Below, one piece after another: positions 34,010-42,426 of a stretch of DNA of 64,000 bases (position 1 is the stretch's first letter; each line of letters opens with the position of its first letter). A program made the translations under genes and the position numbers. The DNA comes from Pseudomonadales bacterium (GTDB lineage: Bacteria > Pseudomonadota > Gammaproteobacteria > Pseudomonadales > Azotimanducaceae). The stretch lies in NCBI GenBank assembly GCA_024234635.1, contig JACKNX010000013.1, forward strand, positions 56,129 through 120,128, given 5' to 3'. The notes under the pieces are model-generated. The model made no database searches. It saw nothing but the letters and a program-made list of their open reading frames with translations, and had not been told where the DNA came from.

Positions 34010-35320
34010 ATGTACTCAGAAGCATTGAAGATTGGCGTCGTCGTAAAAGATACGTTGGAACAGCACGCACTGGCACGCATTGTTGAATTCATGGGGCACG
34101 AAGTCACCGGCGTCGGTGACAGCGATGTCGTCATGATCTCCGGCGATGACGACGATGTGCGGCTGCCTCCCGATGTTCCGGTCGTGAGCGTCGGTGAAAC
34201 GGAATCCGTGGCAAGGAATGTGGTGGCCTCGGTTCACCCGATGCGATTCCACAACCTGCAGACCGCACTGCACGAAGTGCGCACTATCCTGGACGATGGC
34301 GACCTGGATACGCCGGTACGCCGCGTGCTTGCCAGGCTGCTGGGCTCGAGCGGTGCCATACGGCGGGTGCGCGACCAGCTCGAGAAAGTCGTCAATCGGG
34401 TCGAACCTGTACTGCTCACGGGTGAAGCTGGAACGGGCAAGGAATTTGTTGCGCGTACGTTGCATGCGGCGTCGGATCGCGGCAACGGACCGTTCGTGCC
34501 GCTGAATTGCGGCACGATTCAAGCGGAACTGCTGGAAAGTGAGCTGTTCGGTCACGAACGCGGCGCCTTCATTGGTGCGCTGTCCGGCAAACCGGGGCGC
34601 ATCGAGCTGGCGAGCGGCGGCACGTTGTTCCTCGAGGATGTTGGCGCGCTCGACTACAAACTGCAGCTCAAGTTGCTGCGCGTGCTGCAGAGTGGCCGGG
34701 TGGCGCGGATGGGGACGGAACAGGCGCGGGTGGTCGACGCGCGCGTCATCGTGGCTGACAGGGGCGAACTCGAGGCGCGCATGCACAGTGGCGAATTCCG
34801 GGAAGATCTCTATTACCACCTGGCGGTGTTCCCCATCGAAATTCCGCCGCTGCGTGAGCGCGTGGAGGATCTGTCCATGCTGGTGGACGCCATCGCCGCC
34901 GACATCGAAAAGGAACAGCGCTTGGTGCTGACGCTGTCAGTGGACGTGCTGGACGTGATCCGTCGCTATCCCTGGCCGGGGAATCTGCGGGAACTGCGCA
35001 ATTTCCTGCAGCGCATGGCCATCCAGAGCCGCAACGATGTGATCACCACGCGTGACCTGCCCGCACGCATCCGGGAGCTGCGCATGCCGGACGAGGCGCC
35101 GGTAGCGGTGCAGGAAGTCACCCTTGCCGACGTGCCGGAGAGTGTACGTCTGCCAGTCAACGGGCTTGATCTGAAAGACTATCTGGCGCGGCTGGAGCGC
35201 AGCCTCATCGAACAGGCGCTGGACGACGCGGACGCGGTGGTGGCGCGCGCAGCGGACCGCCTGCACATACGGCGCACGACGCTCGTGGAAAAAATGCGCA
35301 AATACGGCATCACCCGGTAA
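34010..35320 (+). CDS. fleQ: FleQ-type master regulator with altered AAA+ motifs
   Basis: The 436-residue protein has a REC-like N-domain without an obvious phosphorylation pocket, an AAA+ sigma-54 interaction domain and a Fis-type HTH ending in RIRRTTLVEKMRKYG-like sequence typical of FleQ. Walker A is normal (GEAGTGKE, 138-145). The sigma-54 loop reads GAFIGA (185-190) instead of GAFTGA, the Walker B acidic pair is E209-D210 instead of D-E, and the sensor I stretch reads VIVADR where relatives have VIAAT(H/N). The c-di-GMP-linked LFRS motif is LARL. I infer weak or no sigma-54 activation; DNA binding is probably intact. FleR follows 6 bp later. Confidence 0.88.
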   Translation: MYSEALKIGVVVKDTLEQHALARIVEFMGHEVTGVGDSDVVMISGDDDDVRLPPDVPVVSVGETESVARNVVASVHPMRFHNLQTALHEVRTILDDGDLDTPVRRVLARLLGSSGAIRRVRDQLEKVVNRVEPVLLTGEAGTGKEFVARTLHAASDRGNGPFVPLNCGTIQAELLESELFGHERGAFIGALSGKPGRIELASGGTLFLEDVGALDYKLQLKLLRVLQSGRVARMGTEQARVVDARVIVADRGELEARMHSGEFREDLYYHLAVFPIEIPPLRERVEDLSMLVDAIAADIEKEQRLVLTLSVDVLDVIRRYPWPGNLRELRNFLQRMAIQSRNDVITTRDLPARIRELRMPDEAPVAVQEVTLADVPESVRLPVNGLDLKDYLARLERSLIEQALDDADAVVARAADRLHIRRTTLVEKMRKYGITR

Positions 35321-35326
35321 CACGCA

Positions 35327-36586
35327 ATGATCGGCCTGTGGTTGGACAACGATGCCGGCGGTGGCGCGCTTCTGCGAGATCTCGCGGCCATGGGCTGCGC
35401 GGTGCGCAGCGTCGAGGGCGTTACCCGCACCGGGGAGGTTGACCTGCTGGTGGTCGACGCCCGACGGATGGGCCGTCTGGATCGGCTGCCGCGGGTGGGC
35501 AGGCCCCCGATGATTGCGGTGTTTGGTGAAGATCGCGCCGAGGCGGGCATCGCCGCCGTGCGTGCGGGTGTCAGCGACTATCTGACCGATCGCCTGTCCG
35601 CATCCGAAGTCGCCTCACGCATCTTCGACTGGGAACGACGGGTATGCCGTCAGACCGTGCAGCGGCTGTCGCCAGCAACCGAAAAGGTTTTCCAGCTCGC
35701 CGAACGAGTTGCCGGTACCGATGTTTCGGTGCTTGTCATGGGTGAAAGCGGCAGTGGCAAGGAGGTCATGGCGCGCATGATCCACGACCACAGCAAACGC
35801 CGCGGCGGACCGTTTGTTGGTGTCAACTGCGCGGCGATTCCGGAGAACATGCTGGAAGCGGTTCTGTTCGGGCACGAAAAAGGCGCCTTCACCGGGGCCA
35901 ACGAGAGTCGACCCGGCAAGTTCGAAATCGCCGATGGCGGCACGCTGCTGCTGGACGAGATTACGGAAATGGCCACGGCGCTGCAGGCGAAGCTGCTGCG
36001 GGTGTTGCAGGAGCGTGAGGTCGAGCGTGTGGGCGCGCGGGCGCCCCGCGCAGTGGATGTGCGTGTGATTGCCACTTCCAATCGGGACGTACGTGAAGCA
36101 CTGGCTGACGGCGTGCTGCGGGAAGACCTCTACTACAGGCTCAGCGTGTTCCCCCTGCGCATGCCGCCATTGCGGGACCGGCTGGAGGAAATTCCGGGTC
36201 TGATACGGCATTTCCTGCACCGCCACGTGCAACTTGGGTCGGGCGGGACGTTGCGTGACGTGTCGGCGGAAGTGCTGGAGTTGTTCAGTCGCTATCCCTG
36301 GCCGGGCAATGTGCGTGAACTGGAGAACGTCATCCAGCGCGCGCTTGTCCTGTGTGACGGCGACGTTATTGACGCGCGGCACGTCGATCTTGGCGTCGCG
36401 CAAACCGAGCAGGGAACCGGCGAGTTGTCCCGGCGCATGCTGCTTGCCGAAGGCGAGACCATCATGGCGGCGCTGCGCGCCAGGGGCGGGCGGCGGGCGC
36501 AGGCGGCCCAGGCGCTCGGCATCTCCGAGCGGACACTGCGTTACAAGATCAGGCGCCTCAAGGATATGGGCGTGGAGGTGATATGA
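35327..36586 (+). CDS. fleR: FleR-type sigma-54 activator with degenerate receiver
   Basis: The 419-residue NtrC-family protein has a shortened receiver (1-110), a fully consensus AAA+ domain (Walker A GESGSGKE 139-146, GAFTGA 186-191, Walker B LLLDEI, arginine region REDLYYRL) and a C-terminal Fis-type HTH (AAQALGISERTLRYKIRRL). In the receiver an Asp at 44 is present, but the acidic pocket is WLDND and the invariant Lys after SDYL is Asp/Arg (88-89). No fleS kinase gene is adjacent, unlike Pseudomonas. It is likely the real activator at the flgB and fliK sigma-54 promoters, perhaps without phosphorylation. Its stop overlaps fliE by 4 nt. Confidence 0.9.
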   Translation: MIGLWLDNDAGGGALLRDLAAMGCAVRSVEGVTRTGEVDLLVVDARRMGRLDRLPRVGRPPMIAVFGEDRAEAGIAAVRAGVSDYLTDRLSASEVASRIFDWERRVCRQTVQRLSPATEKVFQLAERVAGTDVSVLVMGESGSGKEVMARMIHDHSKRRGGPFVGVNCAAIPENMLEAVLFGHEKGAFTGANESRPGKFEIADGGTLLLDEITEMATALQAKLLRVLQEREVERVGARAPRAVDVRVIATSNRDVREALADGVLREDLYYRLSVFPLRMPPLRDRLEEIPGLIRHFLHRHVQLGSGGTLRDVSAEVLELFSRYPWPGNVRELENVIQRALVLCDGDVIDARHVDLGVAQTEQGTGELSRRMLLAEGETIMAALRARGGRRAQAAQALGISERTLRYKIRRLKDMGVEVI

Positions 36587-36975
36587 ACATCGGCTCGACA
36601 ACAGGTGCGCAGGCGCTGACGCAGGCACCACGCTCCGACATCGATAGCGTCCTGGCGCAGATCAAGGCGATGCGCGCCAGGGCCAGTCTCGAAACTGCCG
36701 AAGCAGCCCGCGTCGCGGATGTCGCGCGACCGGAGGCTGCTCCACAGGCACCCGCGGGGGCATTTGGCGAGAAGCTGAAATCGGCGCTGAATCACGTGAG
36801 CGACCTGCAGCGCGACGCAGGTGCCCGCGCGGATGACTTTGCCGCGGGTCGCAGCAACGATCTGGTGGGGACCATGCTTGCCCTGCAGAAATCCGATATC
36901 GCCTTCCAGGCCACGGTGCAGGTTCGCAACCGCCTGGTCAGTGCGTATCAGGACATCATGAACATGCCCATCTGA
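36583..36975 (+). CDS. fliE: FliE, MS ring-rod junction protein
   Basis: The 130-residue protein has a disordered N-terminal half and the FliE C-terminal signature: FGEKLKSALNHVSDLQRDAGARADDFAAG, then LVGTMLALQKSDIAFQATVQVRNRLVSAYQDIMNMPI. FliE is the first rod component exported and links the rod to the MS ring. The ATG overlaps the fleR TGA by 4 nt, so it is probably translated from the fleR transcript; I found no sigma-54 promoter directly upstream. Confidence 0.96.
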   Translation: MNIGSTTGAQALTQAPRSDIDSVLAQIKAMRARASLETAEAARVADVARPEAAPQAPAGAFGEKLKSALNHVSDLQRDAGARADDFAAGRSNDLVGTMLALQKSDIAFQATVQVRNRLVSAYQDIMNMPI

Positions 36976-36991
36976 GGTTGAGTAACTGGCC

Positions 36992-38692
36992 ATGGCCGAA
37001 ATGCCCGTACCTGTGTCCACGACCACCGTCCCGTCAGCTCTGCCTGAGCCGATGGCGCGGCTGAACATTCCCGGCCGGGATTTTCTTCGCGGCGCCGTCA
37101 ACATGCCCGTGGTACGGCAGGTGACGCTGATCGTTGCGCTCGCGGGCGCCGTTGCGCTCGGGTTGTTTGCCGCGCTGTGGATGCAGGATGAAGATCTGCG
37201 GCCGGTTGCCTCCGTCACCACGCCGGAGGAGGCGGGCCAGCTCACCCAGTTGCTGGATGCGGCGCGTATTCCGTACCAGTTGGATCACCGCAGCGGCTCG
37301 CTGCTCGTCCCCGTCGAACGATTCTATGAAGCCCGTATGCAGATTGCCGGCATCGTCGATGCGCAACAGGACCAGATCGGCTATGAGCTGCTGGATCAGG
37401 AACAGGGATTTGGTGTCAGTCAGTTCATGGAGGACGCCCGCCATCGCCGCAGTGTCGAGGGTGAACTGGCGCGCAGCGTCGTCACCATCGATGGCGTGCA
37501 GCATGCGCGGGTGCTGCTTGCCATGCCGAAGAGCACCACGTTTCTCCGCGATCGGCGCAAACCCTCAGCGTCGGTGACGGTAACACTGCGGCCTGGCAAG
37601 AGCCTTTCTCCGGAGCAGGTAAAAGGCATCACGAATCTGGTGGCGGCGGCCGTGCCGGAGCTGGAAACCGCGTCGGTGGCAGTGGTCGATCAGTCCGGGC
37701 GATTGCTGTCCCGCCAGGACGAGGACCCGGCGCTCGAAGCGACGGAGCGCCAGCTTGCCTTCGTCTCACGCATCGAGCTCGGCCTGCAGGGCAAGATCGA
37801 GCAGATCCTCGAACAGCTCGTCGGGCCGGGGGCCTATACGGCGCAGGTCACGGCGGATGTCGATTTCACCCGTGAAGAACAGGCCAGCGAACAGTACGCG
37901 CCGCAGCAGGCCACCGTGCGCAGTGAATCGAACATGAGCGAAGAGCGGGTGGGGGCGCTGCCGATTGCCGGCATCCCCGGCACGCTGTCCAATCAGCCGC
38001 CACCGGATCCGGTGAGCAACATGGCTGACAACACGGCGGCGGGCGGTGAGACTACGCCACGCACGACGCGCAACGAGTCCACACGCAACTACGAAGTGGA
38101 TCGCACGGTGCGCTACCAGCAGCAGAGTCTGGGGCGCCTCAGCCGTCTGGCCGTATCCGTGGTCGTCGACTACCACCGGGAGACGAATGCCGAGACGGGC
38201 GAGATGACCGCGACCCCCTGGACGGACGAGGAAATCAAGCAGCTGCATGCCACGATCGCCAGCGCGGTAGGCGTGGTGGAAGACCGTGGCGATACGCTCA
38301 GCGTGGCATCCAGCCCGTTCCATCGCACGGAACTCGAGGTGGTGGAGCCACCGCCGTTCTGGACGGAAGTCTGGTTCACCGATCTGCTGAAACAGGTCCT
38401 GGGTGGGCTGGTACTGCTGCTGGTTGCCGTCGGTCTGCTGCGCCCCCTGTACCGGACGCTGTCACGGGCCGGAGAGATGGTGCATGAGCGTCAGGCCATG
38501 GAAATTGCCGATATCAACCAGGCGCGCGAGCAGATTGCCCAGCACACCGCCATGGGCCTGCCGGCGCCCGAACCCGGACAGGCGCTGGCCACGAGTTCGC
38601 TGGCGCGTCTCGATGCCGTTCGTGGTCTTGTCTCCGACGACCCGCAGCGGGTGGCGGAGGTGGTGAAAGCGTGGGTAGCGAACGATGAGTGA
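36992..38692 (+). CDS. fliF: FliF, MS-ring protein
   Basis: The 566-residue inner-membrane ring protein has an N-terminal membrane helix near residues 45-65 (LIVALAGAVALGLFAALWM), then the YscJ/FliF ring-building motif (RIPYQLDHRSGSLLVPVERFYEARMQIA), a second membrane helix near 465-485 (GGLVLLLVAVGLL) and a cytosolic C-tail that binds FliG (DPQRVAEVVKAWVAND). It nucleates the basal body. Its stop overlaps the fliG start by 8 nt. Confidence 0.97.
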   Translation: MAEMPVPVSTTTVPSALPEPMARLNIPGRDFLRGAVNMPVVRQVTLIVALAGAVALGLFAALWMQDEDLRPVASVTTPEEAGQLTQLLDAARIPYQLDHRSGSLLVPVERFYEARMQIAGIVDAQQDQIGYELLDQEQGFGVSQFMEDARHRRSVEGELARSVVTIDGVQHARVLLAMPKSTTFLRDRRKPSASVTVTLRPGKSLSPEQVKGITNLVAAAVPELETASVAVVDQSGRLLSRQDEDPALEATERQLAFVSRIELGLQGKIEQILEQLVGPGAYTAQVTADVDFTREEQASEQYAPQQATVRSESNMSEERVGALPIAGIPGTLSNQPPPDPVSNMADNTAAGGETTPRTTRNESTRNYEVDRTVRYQQQSLGRLSRLAVSVVVDYHRETNAETGEMTATPWTDEEIKQLHATIASAVGVVEDRGDTLSVASSPFHRTELEVVEPPPFWTEVWFTDLLKQVLGGLVLLLVAVGLLRPLYRTLSRAGEMVHERQAMEIADINQAREQIAQHTAMGLPAPEPGQALATSSLARLDAVRGLVSDDPQRVAEVVKAWVANDE

Positions 38693-39701
38693 GATACCGG
38701 CTGAAAACGGCAAGCCTTCCCGCGTGGAGCAGGCGGCCATCCTGCTGTTGTCGCTGGGGGAGGAGGAAGCCGCGAAAGTCCTGAAGTTTCTCGATCCGCG
38801 TGAAGTACAGCGGGTGGGAGAAGCCATGGCTGCACTGCGCAGCATTCCTCGCAGCAGCATCGACAGCGTGGTGGAATCCTTTCTCGAAGACGTCACCGAG
38901 CAGAGTGGTCTGGCGCTGGGCGTGCCCGACTACCTGCGCAAGATGCTGGTGAACGCCCTGGGCGAGCACAAGGCAACCACGCTGCTCGAGCGTATCAGCG
39001 GGGGCAGCACCGGTGGCCTCGAGAAACTGCGGTGGATGGATCCGCGGGCCATCGCGGACTTCATGAAAGAAGAGCATCCCCAGGTACAGGCGATCGTCTT
39101 GTCGTACCTGGAGGCAGAGACCGCCGGCGAGGTGCTTGGCTATATCAACGATCCGGCACACTGCGCGGACATTGTCATGCGGGTTGCCAGGCTGGATTCC
39201 GTTTCCCCCACGGCGCTGGCGGAGCTGGCGGCGGTGCTCGAGCAGCACGCGGGACGGCAGGCGGCAAACCGGTTTGCACAGCTTGGCGGCCGTCGCAACG
39301 CCGCGGAAATCGTGAACAAGCTCGGTCGTGGTGTGGACCAGGCGGTGCTGGAGAAGATGCGGGAAGTCGACGAATCGCTGGCGCAGCTCATCCAGGAACA
39401 GATGTTCGTGTTCGATAACCTGTCGCTCATCGATGACCGCGGCATCCAGACGCTGTTGCGGGAAGTATCCACGGACATGCTGGTGCTGGCCCTCAAGGGC
39501 GCTGATCCGCTGCTGGCGGAGAAATTTTTCGCGAACATGTCCAAGCGCGCGGCCGAACTGCTCAGGGACGACATGGAAGCCAAGGGGCCTGTTCGCCTGT
39601 CCGAAGTGGAGGCAGCGCAGAAGGAGATCGTGGGCATTGCGCGCCGTCTGGCGGACGAAGGCGAGCTGGTCATTGCCGGCTCCGGCGAAGAAATGGTGTA
39701 G
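38685..39701 (+). CDS. fliG: FliG, C-ring rotor switch protein
   Basis: The 338-residue rotor protein has the N-domain QAAILLLSLGEEEAAKVLKFLD, the middle EHPQVQAIVLSYLEAETAGEVL motif, and the C-terminal torque helix region ADPLLAEKFFANMSKRAAELLRDDMEAKGPVRLSEVE with the expected charged residues. FliG binds FliF and transmits torque from the MotC/MotD stators. Length is normal. Overlap with fliF is 8 nt. Confidence 0.97.
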   Translation: MSEIPAENGKPSRVEQAAILLLSLGEEEAAKVLKFLDPREVQRVGEAMAALRSIPRSSIDSVVESFLEDVTEQSGLALGVPDYLRKMLVNALGEHKATTLLERISGGSTGGLEKLRWMDPRAIADFMKEEHPQVQAIVLSYLEAETAGEVLGYINDPAHCADIVMRVARLDSVSPTALAELAAVLEQHAGRQAANRFAQLGGRRNAAEIVNKLGRGVDQAVLEKMREVDESLAQLIQEQMFVFDNLSLIDDRGIQTLLREVSTDMLVLALKGADPLLAEKFFANMSKRAAELLRDDMEAKGPVRLSEVEAAQKEIVGIARRLADEGELVIAGSGEEMV

Positions 39702-39732
39702 GCGTGAAGTACCATGTTGGACGCGTATTGAG

Positions 39733-40290
39733 ATGACAACCGACCAGCGTTTCTCCTGGCCGAGCGTTCGCCCGGAAGTCAAGGCACCACCTCCGCCACC
39801 TTCTTTCGAGGAACTCGAACGGCAGGTTCGCGCGCAGGCACACGAAGCGGGGCTGGCCGCCGGGCTCGAGGCTGGCAGGGCGCAGGCGGCGTCGGAACTG
39901 GCCGAACAACGACACCAGCTCGCGGCGCTGATCGAGCTGCTGGAAGCACATCAACTGCGGCTCTCTGAAACCGATGCGCAACGGATCAGCGCGTTCATCC
40001 TGGCGGCCTTCGAGGCTCTCCTGGGTCAGGTGGCCACGGTGGCGCCCGAGGTATTCGCGCAGGTTCTAAGGCGCGCACTGGAGGAAATGCCGGCGGAGAC
40101 TGACACGGTGATTCGTGTGCATCCGTCCCTGGTAGCCGATGTGGACCGCGAACTGGGGCGTGTCGTGGTGCCGGATCCGACGCTGGAGCCTTTCGGCATG
40201 GCCATCGACGGCGGTGCCCAGAATTTCAGCGTGCAGCCGCTGACGGAGTTCCGGCAGTTGCTGGCCCAGGGGTTGACCGATGGCGGTTGA
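39733..40290 (+). CDS. fliH: FliH, export ATPase regulator
   Basis: The 185-residue protein has a Pro-rich N-terminus, a glycine-and-alanine-rich helical middle with AGLAAGLEAGRAQAASELAEQ (the GxxxG-like repeats of FliH) and a C-terminal domain (VIRVHPSLVADVDREL) homologous to V/F-type stalk subunits. FliH dimers hold FliI and dock it at the export gate. The ATG at 39733 is chosen because other nearby ATGs are in stopped frames. The ribosome binding site is weak. It overlaps fliI by 11 nt. Confidence 0.9.
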   Translation: MTTDQRFSWPSVRPEVKAPPPPPSFEELERQVRAQAHEAGLAAGLEAGRAQAASELAEQRHQLAALIELLEAHQLRLSETDAQRISAFILAAFEALLGQVATVAPEVFAQVLRRALEEMPAETDTVIRVHPSLVADVDRELGRVVVPDPTLEPFGMAIDGGAQNFSVQPLTEFRQLLAQGLTDGG

Positions 40291-41608
40291 CTGCGTGTTG
40301 CCAGCCTTCCCGGGCGATTTTGCGGCGCGACTCGTACGCGCGCGTCAGGGAGGCACCGTCACCGCGTGCATCGGCATGTTGCTGGAGGCGCGTGGTCTGG
40401 AAGCGGAACTGGGGGAACAGGTCGACGTTGTCTGTGGCGCGGCCCATACCGCCGCGGAAGTGGTTGGGTTCAAGGGGCCGGTGACCTATCTGATGCCTCT
40501 CGGGCCGATGGCTGGCCTGCGGGTAGGGGCGCAGGTGCGGCTGTCGGTTCTGACACCGCACATCGATGCACAGGCGGCGGTCGGACGTGTCATCGATGCC
40601 TCCGGACAACCGCTGGACGGCGCCGGTCCCATTGCGTTGTCCAGGGAGCCGGTGATCCGGGAGAGCCGCATCAATCCGCTGCGGCGTCCGCCCATCGAAT
40701 CGCCGCTGGATGTCGGCGTTACCGCCATCAATGCGTTGCTCACCGTTGGCAAGGGACAGCGTGTCGGTCTGTTTGCGGGATCTGGTGTCGGCAAAAGCGT
40801 GCTGCTTGGCATGCTGGCGCGTAACACCGTGGCGGATGTCGTCATTCTCGGCATGATCGGCGAGCGCGGCCGTGAGGTGCGCGAGTTCATCGACGAGAAC
40901 TTCCACGGCAGTCTCGGCAACGTGACCGTGGTGGTTTCCCCGGCGGACGACTCGCCGGCCCTGCGTATGCGCGGGGCCTGGCTCGCCACGGAACTGGCCG
41001 AAGCCCACCGCCGGCGCGGACGCAATGTGCTGTTGCTGATGGACTCGCTGACACGGTTTTCGCAAGCCCAGCGGGAGATTGGGCTTGCGCTCGGCGAGCC
41101 GCCGACGACCAAAGGATACACACCCTCGGTATTTGCGCTTTTGCCCAGGCTGGTGGAGCGTGCCGGCATGACGGAAGAGGGCAGCATCACGGCTTTCTAT
41201 ACCGTTCTGATGGAGGAGGACGACCTGCAGGATCCCATTGTCGATGCGGCGCGGGCGATCCTCGACGGACACCTGGTACTCAGCCGTCGGCTGGCGGACA
41301 CAGGGGTGTTTCCAGCCATCGATGTCGCCGCCTCGATCAGCCGGCTGCAAACCCGTATCGTGGGCGATGTCCAGCGCCAGCAGGCCGCCCGCTTCCGGGC
41401 GTTGTGGGCCAGGTATGGTGAGCAGGAAGATCTCATCACGATGGGTGCCTATCAGCGCGGAACCGATCCGCTGACGGACGAAGCCATTGTCCGGCGCGCA
41501 CGGCTGCTCGAGTTCCTCAAGCAGGCGCCAGCGCAGAAAGTATCGTATGCCGAAGCCGTCGCGCGCCTGCAGGCGCTGTTCGCGGACGGCCAGGCGCTGA
41601 TCCCGTGA
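40280..41608 (+). CDS. fliI: FliI, flagellar export ATPase
   Basis: The 442-residue ATPase has Walker A GLFAGSGVGKSVLLGM near residue 165, ARNTVADVVILGMIGERGREVREFID next, and Walker B LLLMDSLTRFSQAQREIGLALGEPP near residue 250. FliI drives unfolding and delivery of export substrates with FliH and FliJ. Length is normal. The stop overlaps fliJ by 4 nt. Confidence 0.97.
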   Translation: MAVDCVLPAFPGDFAARLVRARQGGTVTACIGMLLEARGLEAELGEQVDVVCGAAHTAAEVVGFKGPVTYLMPLGPMAGLRVGAQVRLSVLTPHIDAQAAVGRVIDASGQPLDGAGPIALSREPVIRESRINPLRRPPIESPLDVGVTAINALLTVGKGQRVGLFAGSGVGKSVLLGMLARNTVADVVILGMIGERGREVREFIDENFHGSLGNVTVVVSPADDSPALRMRGAWLATELAEAHRRRGRNVLLLMDSLTRFSQAQREIGLALGEPPTTKGYTPSVFALLPRLVERAGMTEEGSITAFYTVLMEEDDLQDPIVDAARAILDGHLVLSRRLADTGVFPAIDVAASISRLQTRIVGDVQRQQAARFRALWARYGEQEDLITMGAYQRGTDPLTDEAIVRRARLLEFLKQAPAQKVSYAEAVARLQALFADGQALIP

Positions 41609-42048
41609 GTCAGCGTGCCCTGAATTCGCTGCTTCGCCTGCGACGGGCCAGGGTGCTGCAGGCACAGGCCAGGGTTGCCGCCTCCGCACGCCAGCTCGAC
41701 GAGATCCGTAAACAGGTGGCGGAGCACGAGGGCCTCGTGAGCGACTACGGGCTGGACAGGCTTGGCGCCGCCGCGTCGCCGGAAGCGGTACTGCGCAACC
41801 GGCGATTCGCCGGCAAGCTCCTCGACGTGGTGGACACGCGGCGACGTCAGGCGTCGTTGCTGCAACACGACCTGCTGCGCCAGGAAGCCGCCATGCGTCT
41901 GGCGCATCGCCAGCAGCGCAGCGCCGAGCTGGTGCTGGAAAAGGCAACTGCGGCACAAAACCTGCAGGCGGCGAGGAAATTGCGACGTCGATCAATACAT
42001 CGCGGCGATCTATCTGGAAGATGGGAAAACCAGCAGGAATCCGACTAA
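41605..42048 (+). CDS. fliJ: FliJ, export chaperone-escort protein
   Basis: The 147-residue basic coiled-coil protein lies in the fliJ position. It begins with a GTG overlapping the fliI stop by 4 nt. FliJ sequences are poorly conserved, so the assignment rests on order, size, helix content and an N-terminal LLRLRRARVLQAQARVA segment like other FliJ. It activates FliI and recycles export chaperones. Confidence 0.85.
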   Translation: MSQRALNSLLRLRRARVLQAQARVAASARQLDEIRKQVAEHEGLVSDYGLDRLGAAASPEAVLRNRRFAGKLLDVVDTRRRQASLLQHDLLRQEAAMRLAHRQQRSAELVLEKATAAQNLQAARKLRRRSIHRGDLSGRWENQQESD

Positions 42049-42062
42049 GAGGAAACCCAGGG

Positions 42063-42368
42063 ATGGCAATCCAGCAGGAAATCAGCTCAGACGGCGCGGA
42101 GGTTCGCATCCTCGTGTCCGGTCGTTTCGACTTCAGCGCGCACAAGGACTTTCGGGAGTCGTACGAGGAGATCGATGTCGCCCCGACGAAATACACCATC
42201 GACCTGAGTGAAGCGAACTATCTGGACAGTTCGGCGCTGGGCATGCTGCTCCTGCTGCGCGATCATGCCAACTCCGGCAGCGCCAAGGTTGAAATCGTCA
42301 ACTGCTCGCCTGAAGTACGAAAAATACTCGCCATATCCAACTTCGAACAGCTGTTCGCGATTCATTGA
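42063..42368 (+). CDS. hsbA: HsbA-type anti-sigma factor antagonist (STAS)
   Basis: This 101-residue single STAS domain has the phospho-acceptor region DLSEANYLDSSALGMLLLL, with Ser56 (or 57) as the target Ser; HsbA of P. aeruginosa uses the equivalent position. There it binds FlgM when unphosphorylated, freeing FliA, and a diguanylate cyclase when phosphorylated. It is followed by a matching phosphatase/kinase and Hpt gene. I chose the ATG at 42063; the upstream extension to 42021 is basic and not conserved. Confidence 0.87.
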   Translation: MAIQQEISSDGAEVRILVSGRFDFSAHKDFRESYEEIDVAPTKYTIDLSEANYLDSSALGMLLLLRDHANSGSAKVEIVNCSPEVRKILAISNFEQLFAIH

Positions 42369-42426
42369 GACGGCGCGTGAACCCCAGATCGGGAATCCGC
42401 GTGTCAATCATTGAGGTTGGAAGCCA

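Noticed and set aside
36400..36582. Sigma-54 promoter upstream of fliE
   Set aside because: GG/GC pairs with correct 10-nt spacing were not found; fliE appears to be translated from the fleR transcript.
39328..39732. 135-codon upstream extension of fliH
   Set aside because: It overlaps fliG in another frame; the real FliH begins at 39733.
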